The notes under the pieces: generated by a model
Told to the model about the DNA's origin: nothing
The model's database searches: none
What the model saw: only the letters and a program-made list of their open reading frames with translations
Position numbers and translations under genes: made by a program
Shown here: positions 8,841 through 18,901 of the stretch, piece by piece
Numbering within the stretch: the stretch's first letter is position 1
Layout: the number at the start of each line of letters is the position of its first letter
Source of the DNA: UBA9647 sp963739335
GTDB taxonomy: Bacteria > Bacteroidota > Ignavibacteria > UBA10030
Direction: 5' to 3'
Length of the DNA stretch: 64,000 nt
NCBI GenBank assembly: GCA_963739335.1
Contig: CAVUAC010000089.1
Location: 1-64,000 of the forward strand

Positions 8841-11800
8841 TTATCCATCCTTGTTCAATGAAACGCGAATTCCATCGAGTCTTCCGCCATCGGGTGAGCG
8901 GAACCGCGCACACGCACCCCACCCACCCAATCCATTGTTGATCTTCATCATAAGAGAATTCCACCCCTGCCTCAGCGCCACCTGGACAACATCCTCACCC
9001 GGACCTACGCCTCGCCTCACATCCTTCGCATGGACGAGCTCTCCGTTCAACCAGATTTTCATACCATCCTCGCTTCCAACCTCCATTCGTGCTTTCTGAT
9101 CGGCCGGGGACCAGACGTTTGTCCGTACATAGACGACCTTGAAATTGCCTCCCACAACTTTGTCGAAGTCTAGGAGCCACAGACGATTCTGATCCGTCAT
9201 GCTCCGAAATGGTCTCCACCGCACCTTTGATGCGTCAGGACCTTCCGGGGCGAATGACTCTGCAAACAGGTCCGCGTTCTCTTTGGTGTATGGACCCGCG
9301 ATTTCCCACGCTGTGATGTAGTCTTCCAGTCGTTCGAAGCTCCTTATGATTCCCTGAGCTCGAGACACAACGGTTTCATTCTGTGAGAATTGAGCCACCT
9401 GCTTCAAATCCGGAATAATTGCGGCACCTGCACTTCCGATAATCCATTCGCCAATGTTCACCACCGCGGCCTCCGCTTCCTGCCGAAGGTTCTTGTCCTT
9501 CAGATAGCTGGCAGCCAGCTGGAATGCTGCCAGTGAAGGTGCCTCTCCTACAGCCGACAGAAGGAGCTTGAGTTCATCCTTGTTTGGAGCAATCTTCATT
9601 GCTTCGCGGAACATCTTGATCGTTTCATCACTAGAACGTTTCGTCTCGAGACCGATCAGTCGTACAGATCCACGGAGGGCCAGTGCGCGGTGCGTGCGTT
9701 CTTTAGCCGTTTTCACCACCTTCCAGAGATTGGGATACGGTTCTGCTGTTGGCCACTCGGAGAGAGCGCGGATCGCGGCAAGGCGGATTTCTGCGTTCTT
9801 GTCCCCCAAAGCTTTGCAGAGAACCGGCAGAGAGGCCGGTGCGCCGATCTTACCGAGAACGCTGATGAACGATGTCCTGGTATCCCGTTTCTTGATGGTA
9901 TTGTAAACTGCCAGCACAGCTTCGTCCTGTTTTGCCAGATTGGGAATTCGGCGTGCAGTTGCGACGACGGACATCTCCAGTTCCCGCCGTTCCGTTTCGT
10001 CTTTGGCAATTGCAAGAAATCCAACCATTGCGGGGAGCTGATCCGCACCAGCCAGCACTTTCAACACTTTTGCGGACTCGATGCGAACCGGTGCGGACGG
10101 GTCCTTGGCAGTCTGCAATAACAGCGGAGTCGCAGAACTCATCTTCCGCTCGGCGACGGCCTTAATAAGTTCAACCTTTACTCTGGCCTCGGCACGAGGG
10201 AGAGCTGCAATAATTGCGTCCTCGACGCCGGGGGCATTGAGCTGGTACAAGCTTGCTCTCGCCTCTTTCTGCTCAGGCCCTTGAGACGACGCAGCATCAG
10301 CCAGAAGTGCTACAACGGTCGCATCGCCGCTCCTGCCAAGCGTTCGCAGGGCCGCACCTCGCACATCAGGATTCTTGCTCGAAGCAGCTTCGACAACTAT
10401 CTTCTGGATTTCAGCGTCGCGTTGGTGAGCAAGGGAGGCAATCAACTGAGCCTGGCCCGCCGGGGGTAGGTCCGGGAACGTACAGCGCGATAGCTCGAAC
10501 GTTTTCTATTCCGGACATCTCCCTCACCAGCTGGACGACAGTCGGATGCAGCTCGGTGTCTTTACTCCTCAGGGTGTTCGATATCAATGCTGCTGCATTC
10601 CCCGGGTCAGCGAGGATCGTACCCCTCAACGCCGCGGAGCGGATGGGGATCGACTCACCATCTACGTTCAGCTCTTTATATACTGCCAGTCCCCGATCCT
10701 TGTTTGCCTCTTTGCAGAGGTGGTCGGCACAGACAAGCAACGCATCCTGGAGATGGCTGCGCACTTGTGGCTTTATTGATTGCTTCGAGCTTTCCAGCGC
10801 CTCGAGCGCTGCCAGTGTACCAATGTTGCCAAGCGCCGACACAGCAACCGTTGCCAGCGCCGAATCAGGATGAGCCACCAGAGGTCGCAGCACTGAAGTT
10901 GCACTCTGCACCCTGCGGTTGCGCAGTGCGCTGATGATGCCAATCATCGTCCGGACTTTTGAAGTCGGCAGAGCCCGCAGAAGCGCTTCATCCACCTTGG
11001 ATCCTTCAATCGATTCCATGGCGAACAACGCCATGTCCGTTGTTGCCGAGTCTAGGAGCATCATGCTCAGGCGCGGCACCGATGCTTCACTCCCGATCAC
11101 TGCAAGGCGTGTGCAGATGAACTGCTTTCCAGCGAGCGTAGCATCTCCTCCTAGGAATTGTAGAAATAAGTTCTCCATCCTGTTGCGCGCTGCCGGTAGA
11201 TCATCCACATCGCGGATGAACTCGTTCAGGTCAGCCATCGCGGCACGGCTGTCGCCGTACTGAAAAGCTGAGATATGGCGGAGCAGCAAGGCAAGTGAAT
11301 CCTGGTTGAAAAAGCTCATAGGGTCGAACGGAAGAGGCGTCGTGTCCACGGTGAGGTCGCCGAGCGCGAACTGAATGCCGTCAAGATAATGCCGGAGGAC
11401 AGCCGGGTTGGCGTAGACCTCGTGGTTGTGTCCGAGGGAGCAATAGAAGAGGCGGCCCTTTCCGTATGCTCTCACCCAGCTTATGGGGATGTCCCTGTCG
11501 GTTCGCCTGACACCGTTTGCTTTGCGATTCCGTTCCGATTTCATGTCCAGCCCGAGAAGAACGCGACTGTTCTTCCTGAGATCCATCTGCCGGACACGGT
11601 AGATCTCGTCCTTGATGGAAAAATCTCTTCCCTGAAATGCTGCATTCAAGATATGGGTCGGATCTACAATCTTCACGTCCCACGTTCCATCAGCGGTCCA
11701 GGGATGGCCGTCAAACACTCCTCCGAACAACGCCTGCCCCTCCGGCCACGTCAGGAAATTATCCGTTGCGGCATGGATTCCAATAATCCCTTTTCCGCTT

Positions 11801-12189
11801 GCGACAAAGTCCAGCAGACTTTTGCGAAGTGCCGGGTCATCGAACTTGAGTTGTGTAGTGTTGTTGAAACACACGGCGTCGAACCGAGCGAGATTCTCCG
11901 GCCTGAACACGGACATTTCCACACTTTGTACAGTTTCGAAGGCTCCGGTTTTTTTGCCGATGACCTCCAACGCCCTGCTGGCACGTTCGATGGCGCCGTG
12001 CTTGAAACCTTCTGAGAGATTGAAAACAAGGAGCGTTCGTTGCTGTTTTGGTATGGCCGTCGCTTTTGCCGGCGCCGCCTGCTCCATTCCTTTGATTTCG
12101 TCAGTCGAAAGTTGCGCAGATGCAGGAATTACGAGCGCAACAGAAGCCAGTACCGCTATCAGGAGATAACATCTTGAGGACTGTTTCAT
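8841..12189 (-). CDS. Large secreted ThuA-HEAT repeat protein (one frameshift)
   Basis: About 1115 residues after one base is removed from the C-runs around 10463-10476. The start at 12189 gives a cleavable signal peptide (VALVIPASAQ); an earlier in-frame start at 12306 would overlap the upstream gene. Residues about 50-280 form a ThuA-like domain of glutamine-amidotransferase fold (LLVFNLSEGFKHGAIERA, GIIGIHAATDNF, FYCSLGHNHEVY). HEAT repeats follow to about residue 950, and then a beta-sandwich module with SEDGMKIWLNGELV and QGWNSLMMKINNG, as seen in carbohydrate-binding or PA14-type domains. ThuA works with the Gfo/Idh/MocA enzyme ThuB in 3-keto-disaccharide metabolism in rhizobia. The HEAT part is related to that of the DUF1080 protein at 819-4205. 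Confidence 0.83.
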
Positions 12190-12218
12190 GAGGTTTCCTT
12201 TATCGGTGACACTTCGAT

Positions 12219-13534
12219 TTACAGGTGCCATGGACTTCGCATCGGACGCGACAAGAGCCTGTCCGCTTCCGGGTCGTTGATGAATCGCTCCGCCACCGGA
12301 TCCCATTTCACTTTGCGGCCGAGCTTCAACGCAATCAGTCCAAGATGGCAGATCATCATCGAGCGGTGAGCAATCTTCGCAGGTGTGCTCGTCTCCGACC
12401 TGTTTCGTACACAGTCGAGAAAGTTCTGATGATGGTCATCGCTTTTGTAGAGGTGGATTTCCTCCGGCCCGATAACCGAGCTGAGAAGCGATTTGTCCGA
12501 AGCATCGATAGCCCCCCGATCGACCCAGATCCACCCATCCGACCCTTCAAATTGCACTCCGGTCCCTTTTGGCTGCTGCTTTTCATCCGCGACGGTCAAG
12601 GTGAATCCCTCTTTGTACTTGCACTCGAACCGATACTCTGTTGCCGTGTCGAACAATCCGTCTTCGCCATTCGGGAACGTCGCAACACCTTCCACCTCAA
12701 CCGGACTCGTGAGCTCGGTTCCCATCCCCCACTGAGCGATATCACAATGGTGTGCGCCCCAGTCTGTTATCCTCCCCCCGAATAGTCGCTGTTCCATCGA
12801 AAATTGTAGTGGCAGCGATTCGGGCTGTACGGAGCCCACGGGGCAGGTCCAAGCCACATATCGTAGTCGAAGCCATCCGGAACAGGGGCCGGTTTGTACC
12901 CGTTTGGATCGGGGATGTTTTGCCCGTACGGTAATCCAACGCGCACCGTGTGCACTTTGCCGATTCGTCCATTTCGAACCAGCTCGCACGCGCAACGGAA
13001 ATTTCTGACGGACCGCTGCCAGCTTCCGGTCTGCCAGATGACGCCGTATCGCTCCACTGCATCCACCATGGCGCGGCCTTCTGCAATTGAATATGCAAAT
13101 GGCTTCTCACCGTAGATGTCGAGACCTCTCTTTGCTGCCGCGACTGCGATCAATGCATGCCAGTGATCCGGCGTCGCAATAGTCACTGCATCGAGATCTT
13201 TCTCGGCGAGCATCTCGCGGAAATCGTTGTACCCCCTGCACCCTTTCTTCCCAGCTTGCCTTTCAATGATATCAAGTGCTTGCTGACGATGTTTCGCATC
13301 GACATCACACACTGCGACGATTTGCACATCTGGTTTTCCCAAAAACGTGTTCACGTTGGCCGTGCCCATTCCCCCCACACCGATGCAGCCGAGATTGATT
13401 CGCTCGCTTGGCGCGACTGCACGCGATCTCCCAAGTGCTGTGGCCGGAATGAAAACCGGGAAAGCAACTGCACCCACTACTGCAGCTGAGACCTCTTTCA
13501 GAAAATCCCGGCGACTCCTGTTGATCCTTTTCAC
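12219..13534 (-). CDS. Gfo/Idh/MocA oxidoreductase, Tat-exported, tandem copy 1 (one frameshift)
   Basis: About 438 residues once one G is restored in the six-base run at 12774-12779. The start is GTG at 13534. It has a Tat leader (SRRDFLKEVSAAVVG), a Rossmann motif (LGCIGVGGMGTANV), GEKPFAYS and DWGAHHCDIAQWGMG. It is closely similar along its whole length to the next gene at 13629, and both end in LLSRPMRSPWHL, so the pair arose by tandem duplication. It ends 29 bp before the ThuA-HEAT gene. It is predicted to be a periplasmic NAD(P)- or tightly bound cofactor-dependent sugar oxidoreductase; the substrate is unknown. Confidence 0.87.
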
Positions 13535-13628
13535 GTCTACTCTTCGGTGCAGTGTTTATCGTGCCTTGCCGTCGAAGTGCAAATCCTTCGCGGAAGGACT
13601 ACATTCCTTTTCAAAGTGAATCGTCGGT

Positions 13629-14948
13629 CTACAAATGCCATGGACTTCGCATCGGTCGCGACAAGAGCCTGTCCGCTTCCGGGTCGTTGATGAATCGTTC
13701 CCCCACCGGATCCCAATTCACTTTGCGTCCAAGCTTCATTGCGATCAGTCCGAGATGACCGATCATGATCGACCGGTGTGCAATCTTTGCCGGCGTAATG
13801 GCCTCCGACCTGCTACGGATACAGTCAAGGAAATTCTGATGGTGGTCATCACTCTTGTAGAGATGGATTTCATTCGGACCGATGACTGAGCCCAGAAGCG
13901 ATTTGTTCGAAGCGTCGATTCCGCTCCGATCGACCCAAATCCAGCCGTCCGTGCCTTCAAATTGAACTCCCATGCCCTTTGGCTGCTGTTTTTGGTCTGC
14001 CACAATCATCGTGAATCCCTCTTTGAATTTGCAGACGAAGCGATAGCTTTTTGCCGTGTCAAAGAGTCCGTCTTCCGCTGGAGGGAAGTCCGCAACGCCT
14101 TCGATCTCGACAGGGCTCGTCAACTCCGTCCCCATTCCCCACTGGGCGATGTCGCAATGATGCCCGGCCCAGTCGGTAAGCTGGCCGCCCGAGTAGTCGC
14201 TGATCCACCTGAAATTCCAGTGGCAGCGGTTCGAAATGTACGGGGCCCAGGGAGCAGGTCCGAGCCACATGTCGTAATCGAATCCTTGTGGAACGGGCGC
14301 CCGTCCATATCCGCCCTGGTCAGAGACGCTGTGACCGTATGGCAAGCCAACCCGCACTGTGCCCACCTTTCCGATCCTTCCGTTCCGTACCAGCTCGCAC
14401 GCGTAGCGGAAATCCCTCAAGGATCTCTGCCAACTCCCTGTTTGCCAGATGACGCCATACCGCTCGACGGCGTCGACGATGGTGCGTCCTTCCGCAATGG
14501 TATATCCAAGCGGCTTCTCGCCGTAGATATCGAGCCTTTTCTTCGCTGCAGCAACTGCGATGAGGGCGTGCCAGTGATCCGGTGTCGCGAGGCTTATCGC
14601 ATCTAGATCGTCCCTGCCCAGTAGCTCCCGGAAATCGTTGTACTCCGCACACCCGCTCTTGCCGGTTTTCTTCTCGACAATATCACGGGCGTTTCCTCGA
14701 TGCTTGGCATCGACATCGCACACAGCGACGATTTGTGCCTCCGGTTTCTCCAGAAAGCTCTCCATGTTCCCCGTCCCCATTCCCCCGACACCGATGCATC
14801 CGATGTTGATGCGGTCGCTTGGCGGGACGGCCCCCGACCGTCCGAGTGCGGTCGAGGGAATGAAGAGTGGCAGCCCCACTGCTCCGATTGCCGCTGCCGA
14901 CGCCTTTTTCAGGAACTCGCGGCGACTCTGATTTATCGTTTTTATCAC
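13629..14948 (-). CDS. Gfo/Idh/MocA oxidoreductase, Tat-exported, tandem copy 2
   Basis: Intact protein of about 439 residues. I chose GTG at 14948 as the start: AAGGAG lies just upstream and the position matches the GTG of the paralogue. The ATG at 14966 would add six residues and put the ribosome site inside the gene. It has a Tat leader (SRREFLKKASAAAIG), Rossmann IGCIGVGGMGTGNM, GEKPLGYT and DWAGHHCDIAQWG. The duplicate at 12219-13534 is 94 bp downstream. Two near-copies kept side by side may mean different substrate stereochemistry or simply dosage; sequence alone cannot decide. It is preceded 24 bp upstream by the TIM-barrel gene. Confidence 0.9.
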   Translation of the reverse strand: MIKTINQSRREFLKKASAAAIGAVGLPLFIPSTALGRSGAVPPSDRINIGCIGVGGMGTGNMESFLEKPEAQIVAVCDVDAKHRGNARDIVEKKTGKSGCAEYNDFRELLGRDDLDAISLATPDHWHALIAVAAAKKRLDIYGEKPLGYTIAEGRTIVDAVERYGVIWQTGSWQRSLRDFRYACELVRNGRIGKVGTVRVGLPYGHSVSDQGGYGRAPVPQGFDYDMWLGPAPWAPYISNRCHWNFRWISDYSGGQLTDWAGHHCDIAQWGMGTELTSPVEIEGVADFPPAEDGLFDTAKSYRFVCKFKEGFTMIVADQKQQPKGMGVQFEGTDGWIWVDRSGIDASNKSLLGSVIGPNEIHLYKSDDHHQNFLDCIRSRSEAITPAKIAHRSIMIGHLGLIAMKLGRKVNWDPVGERFINDPEADRLLSRPMRSPWHL

Positions 14949-14972
14949 GTCTCTCCTTGGTGGCATTCGTGT

Positions 14973-15965
14973 TTACTCATCAAAGGCAGCATCAAAAGCA
15001 ATTTTTGATGGCGCAAAATCGATCTTCCGCAAAAATTCGCACGCTTCGCGTGCTCCGTGCTCGCGATCCATACCGCTGTCTTCCCATTCGACCGAAAGAG
15101 GTCCAGTATAGCCGATATGATTCAATGCGCGTATGATCTCTTCGAACTTGACTGATCCGTGACCGAGCGAGCGGAAGTCCCATCCGCGACCTGGTTGTCC
15201 AAAATTCAGATGCGAGCCCAGGATGCCGCTTGTGCCGTCCAGCTGCAGCGCCGCATCTTTCATGTGAACATGAAAAACCCTGTCATGGAACTCCTCGATG
15301 AACTTGACCGGATCGACCAGCTGCCACAGGAAGTGGCTTGGATCGAAATTGAATCCGAACGTCTTCCGTTTGCCGATGGCATCGAGCGCACGACGTGCGG
15401 TCACGATGTCAAATGCGAATTCCGTTGGGTGGACTTCGAGTGCAAACTTCACACCGCATTCGTCAAATACATCGAGAATCGGATTCCACATTTTCGCGAA
15501 GTACCCATAGCCGTCTTCGATCATTTTGTCTGGGACAGGCGGAAAACTATAGAAAAGGTGCCAGATCGATGAGCCGGTGAAGCCGTTTACGATTTTAACG
15601 CCGAGATTCTTCGCCGTACGCGCAGAATTTTTCATCGTCTCAACCGCCCACGCACGCTTCTTCTCCGCGCTTCCTGCACAGGAAGCTGGGGCGAAGCCGT
15701 CAGACCGGCTGTCGTTGTTCGGGTCACAAACGAGCTGTCCGGCAAGATGGTTACTGATAGCGAAGAGTTTCAGGTTGTGCTTTTTGAGGATGCTGAGCTG
15801 GCGCTTGCAGTATTCCTCGTCGACGGCTCCCTTGTTAACGTCAAGGTGATCTCCCCAGCACGCGAGCTCGAGTCCATCGAACCCCCACGCCGATGCTTTC
15901 TTTGCAAGCGTAGAGAGGGGCAGGTCTGCCCACTGTCCGGTGAAAAGAGTGATTGGTCTTGACAT
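14973..15965 (-). CDS. Sugar phosphate isomerase/epimerase-like TIM barrel
   Basis: Protein of about 330 residues of the xylose-isomerase-like (AP endonuclease 2) TIM-barrel superfamily. Metal-binding type segments are visible: FALEVHPTEF, GFNFDPSHFLWQ, VFHVHMKDA and PLSVEWEDSG, which supply the usual Glu/Asp/His/Glu set. No signal peptide, so cytoplasmic. The start at 15965 has AGGAGAG 7 nt upstream; an upstream ATG at 15998 would run into the preceding gene and is rejected. In Gfo/DUF1080 operons such proteins are thought to isomerise or epimerise keto-sugars. The exact reaction is not deducible. Confidence 0.88.
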   Translation of the reverse strand: MSRPITLFTGQWADLPLSTLAKKASAWGFDGLELACWGDHLDVNKGAVDEEYCKRQLSILKKHNLKLFAISNHLAGQLVCDPNNDSRSDGFAPASCAGSAEKKRAWAVETMKNSARTAKNLGVKIVNGFTGSSIWHLFYSFPPVPDKMIEDGYGYFAKMWNPILDVFDECGVKFALEVHPTEFAFDIVTARRALDAIGKRKTFGFNFDPSHFLWQLVDPVKFIEEFHDRVFHVHMKDAALQLDGTSGILGSHLNFGQPGRGWDFRSLGHGSVKFEEIIRALNHIGYTGPLSVEWEDSGMDREHGAREACEFLRKIDFAPSKIAFDAAFDE

Positions 15966-15976
15966 CACTACTCTCC

Positions 15977-17149
15977 TTATGTAGGCATTGGTGTCCATTT
16001 CTCGGAGCTCTTTGCGCTCGCGAGAACAGTATTGATAAAGAGCATACCACGCAAGCCGTCACCGACGTTCGGGAAATCGAGTGCAAGCGGATCCGGCGCT
16101 TCCTTTGTCAATGCGGCACGGACGGCGTCAGCGAAGTTGCAGTAGATGTTGGCGAAGGCTTCAATGAATGCCTCCGGATGGCCAAAGGGCAAACGTGTGG
16201 CACGGGCGGCCGCAGGACTTCTCGCCCCGATGTAGGGATTGCCCCGCCTGTAAACCTGCACGGGACCGTCTAGTTCTTTCACGTAGAGATAGTTTGGGTG
16301 CTCCTGGTGCCATTCAAGGCCTTTCTTTGTTCCATAGACCCAAATTGCGATGTTGTTTTCTTCACCAATCGAGATTTGACTCACATGGAGCACGCCTTTC
16401 GCCCCGTTTTCAAAGCGCAACAGACAGTTGGCGTCGTCATCTAATCGGCGTCCTTTGACGAACGTAGTGAGATCCGCACAGACATGTGTGATCTTGAGTC
16501 CGGTGATGTATTCGGACAGGTTTTCTGCGTGCGTGCCAATGTCTCCCATTGCTCCTACAGCACCGCTCTGCGCTGGGTCAGTGCGCCAGATCGCCTGAAC
16601 GCTTCCGGTCTGCTCAAGCGGAGTAGCAAGCCATCCCTGCGGGTACTGGACAACAATTTTTCGAATCTCCCCCAGGTCGCTGCCCCGGGCCATGTCGCGG
16701 GCCAGCTTCACCATCGGGTAGCCCGTGTAGTTGTGCATGAGTCCGAACACTTTGCCCGAGATCCTTACAATCTTTTGGAGCTCACGTGCTTCATCTACAG
16801 TGAACGTCATTGGCTTCTCGCACATGACATGGAAACCACCCTCGAGCAGTGCTTTCGCAATCGGGAAATGTGAATTATTAGGCGTAACGATAGAGACGAA
16901 ATCCACCCGTTCCCCCTCCGGCAACCGTCGTTCCTTCTCAGCCAGCTCTTCATAGCTCTTATAGATCCGTTTCGGGTCAAGGAGAAGCTGGCGCCCTGTC
17001 TGCTGAGACTTGTCGGGATGCCGGCTAAAGACTCCTGCTACGATTTCAATCCCCCCATCCATCCGCGCGGCCTTCCGATGCACCTCCCCGATAAATGCAT
17101 CAGGACCTCCACCCACCATCCCCATTTTGAGTGTTCGGTCGAGTCTCAA
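15977..17149 (-). CDS. Gfo/Idh/MocA oxidoreductase, first gene of the operon
   Basis: Intact protein of 390 residues, no signal peptide. Rossmann region MGMVGGGPDAFIGEVHRKAA, then CEKPMTFT and the DIGTHAENLSEYITG block. It resembles inositol- or glycoside-type dehydrogenases of the family (HNYTGYPMVKLARDM segment). The start appears to be TTG at 17149, because a strong AAGGAGG lies immediately upstream; the next in-frame ATG (17125) has no ribosome site and would cut into the first strand. It is the most upstream gene of the minus-strand operon, so the promoter should lie in 17150-17500. It ends 11 bp before the TIM-barrel gene. Confidence 0.87.
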   Translation of the reverse strand: MRLDRTLKMGMVGGGPDAFIGEVHRKAARMDGGIEIVAGVFSRHPDKSQQTGRQLLLDPKRIYKSYEELAEKERRLPEGERVDFVSIVTPNNSHFPIAKALLEGGFHVMCEKPMTFTVDEARELQKIVRISGKVFGLMHNYTGYPMVKLARDMARGSDLGEIRKIVVQYPQGWLATPLEQTGSVQAIWRTDPAQSGAVGAMGDIGTHAENLSEYITGLKITHVCADLTTFVKGRRLDDDANCLLRFENGAKGVLHVSQISIGEENNIAIWVYGTKKGLEWHQEHPNYLYVKELDGPVQVYRRGNPYIGARSPAAARATRLPFGHPEAFIEAFANIYCNFADAVRAALTKEAPDPLALDFPNVGDGLRGMLFINTVLASAKSSEKWTPMPT

Positions 17150-17750
17150 ATGTCCTCCTTCAAGAGATCACGAATAGATGTTCGATCACGCTTTTTGATT
17201 GTTGTACGGCTTGGACACAAAGTAGTGAGTACGCAAAGAAAGAGCTTCCTGCGTGACGTTGTCGAGTCAAGTACCGTGAGAGTTTAGTGGAGCTTCAAGC
17301 GGCAGAAAAAGGTAATTCTAAATATTGCCAGATTCAACTCCGAGGCAGGCCGTCGCGAAGGAACCGTGGCAGGAAAAGGAAGTCCTGAGAGGACGTGTGG
17401 TTGTATTTTCACTCTTGTAACTTCATCTTTGTGTTGCGATTCTTGAGTGTGGCATTGGCGATTTCTGGATTTCAATCGGCGATTGGAGACCAGAAACCGA
17501 AAATCCTCTTGCACCCATAGCTCAACTGGATACCCACGCCTGTCCGTGCGGGATTCCAATTCAGGCGGGCAGGCAGGCGCCTACTGGCGAGAATCGAAAT
17601 GCAGAACAAAGAGCGGAATCGCTGTTTTCAAGCGGGAGAGCCTGTCCTGGGCGAGTCCCGACTATTTCAATCAAGACGAGTCAAAGGACGGGGGCCCCGG
17701 CAAAAAGCGTCGGGGTAAACCCCGATCAAGATCATCGGGGTAAACAGGAC
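17150..17750. other. Intergenic region upstream of the oxidoreductase operon
   Basis: No convincing coding region. It must contain the operon promoter (minus strand, just above 17150), but no confident -10/-35 pair can be read for this phylum. It holds a truncated tRNA-like 5' end (17511-17532), G+C-rich repeat-like sequence with GGCGGGCAGGCAGGCG around 17562, and a short palindrome CGGGGTAAACCCCG near 17711. These look like accumulated repeat debris. Confidence 0.5.
17511..17532 (+). other. Truncated tRNA-like 5' end
   Basis: The 22 bases beginning GCACCCATAGCTCAACTGG match the acceptor strand and D-arm of a bacterial tRNA (tRNA-Arg type), but the sequence diverges right after the D-loop. 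No anticodon arm or matching acceptor strand follows. It is a fragment, not a functional tRNA. Confidence 0.45.
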
Positions 17751-17751
17751 T

Positions 17752-18225
17752 GGAACCTGCAACCGGAGTTTATCCCGGTGATTTGCAGGGGGAGGCCATG
17801 AGGCCGACGGATGTAACGTGGCAGGTTAACTTCTGGAGGATCCAAAAGCGCTTGAAAACGAAGGTTTTTATTGGGCTCTTATGATAGCTGTAGCTCAGTA
17901 ACCACCAGCAAGCTTACTGGGTGCACAAGGTTCCCTTTAGGGCTACTTCCAAAACGACAGAAGTCAGCGAGCCCTCCAGGGCGAAGCTAACTTCTTTGTC
18001 GTTTTGAGAATCCCGTTGAGCGAAGCGAAACGGGAGACATAATTGACAATTATTAATTGAGAATTGTCAATTGTCAATTAGTGTTGCGCCTGCAACTCGA
18101 CTTCCAGAATGCCGCCGTTCTTAGGCGGGAGCCGAATCTACAATTTGTCCGCGCCTTCTTCTTAGATTTGTTGGCCACCAAAATGAAAGAGGCAATTCCA
18201 AGCATCTGGGATTGCCTCTTTGCTT
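17752..18225. repeat. Dispersed repeat, copy A (longest copy)
   Basis: Shares ordered blocks with copies near 23030-23234 and 41400-41718: TTTATCCCG-type sequence (about 17768), ATCCAAAAGCGCTTGAAAAC (17840), a palindromic block with CACCAGCAAGCTTACTGG (about 17902), GGTTCCCTTTAG, AATTGACAATT-type runs, GTCCGCGCCTTCTTCTTAG (about 18145), and a terminal hairpin. It has no open reading frame of note. All copies end 30-65 bp past the stop of a minus-strand gene. It could be a non-autonomous mobile repeat carrying a terminator. Confidence 0.65.
18186..18221. terminator. Conserved hairpin A, likely terminator of the AbiE pair
   Basis: AAAGAGGCAATTCC pairs with GGGATTGCCTCTTT around an 8-base loop; one bulged base. 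T-rich sequence follows on both strands, so it could stop transcription in either direction. It lies 30 bp past the stop of the nucleotidyltransferase gene. The same stem recurs at 19361, 23200 and 41684 with different loops. Confidence 0.75.
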
Positions 18226-18250
18226 TTCTCGTTCACAGTCCCGAAGAAAT

Positions 18251-18901
18251 CTATCTCTGCTTCGCCCTCCCCTGCACGGTTTCCATCACACACTCCTGAA
18301 TGCGCCGTTTCATTGCAGACCACGCGACATTCCACAACATTCTTGGAGTTCGTTGCTCATCTGCCTCATCGAAATAGGTCATTGCCTGCAGCACATGGAA
18401 AGTGTCTCTGAGGCGATATCGGCGTCGGTAGACGTTGAGCATCCCGTCCAACGATGCATGTTTCGTGAGAAGCGCATAGACGTCGATGAAGTCCTTCTTG
18501 CTCCCGCGCTGGGCGATGGCGGAGAGTTTCATGGTCGCGATGTCATCCAACGATGCCAAGGCACATCCGAATTCTCCCATATGACGAGGAGGCTTGAGAG
18601 TAGCGTATCGATACTCGAGCAAGGTGGTCCGAATGCCGCGTATTGTACCGTGCAAAGTTCCACGTCCGACGGTATCAACCACAATCGGAACGCCCTCTGC
18701 ACGGAGGGAACCTGCCAGCACAAGCATATCCCCGAGGGCATGCCCCGAGAAGAAGTCGAGATCGATGGATCTTCGATGCCCCAGATACAGGGCAAGGCCG
18801 GTCCCCCCGGCGAGATAGAACCCACGACGGGCAAGAACCGGTCCAATTGTTTTCAGCACGAGAGCTTGTCGCGAACTGAGCGCTTCAACATGGTGCTTCA
18901 T
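18251..18901 (-). CDS. AbiEii/AbiGii-type nucleotidyltransferase toxin
   Basis: Protein of 216 residues with the nucleotidyltransferase signature of the AbiEii/AbiGii family: LAGGTGLALYLGHRRSIDLD FF, including the GG and DxD residues, and a later DIATMKLSAIAQRGSKKDFID segment with the family Lys and Asp. The start at 18901 gives a 4-base ATGA overlap with the upstream gene; an in-frame start at 18922 would enlarge the overlap. Family members are the toxin half of type IV-like toxin/antitoxin systems linked to phage resistance by abortive infection. The pair may instead be a plain addiction module. Hairpin A follows. Confidence 0.8.
   Translation of the reverse strand: MKHHVEALSSRQALVLKTIGPVLARRGFYLAGGTGLALYLGHRRSIDLDFFSGHALGDMLVLAGSLRAEGVPIVVDTVGRGTLHGTIRGIRTTLLEYRYATLKPPRHMGEFGCALASLDDIATMKLSAIAQRGSKKDFIDVYALLTKHASLDGMLNVYRRRYRLRDTFHVLQAMTYFDEADEQRTPRMLWNVAWSAMKRRIQECVMETVQGRAKQR

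Noticed and set aside
17511..17532. A complete tRNA gene
   Set aside because: Only the acceptor strand and part of the D-arm match; no anticodon arm, T-arm or closing acceptor strand follows.
17752..18225. Group II intron or diversity-generating retroelement remnant
   Set aside because: No reverse transcriptase, template repeat or intron domain V-like hairpin could be identified near any copy.
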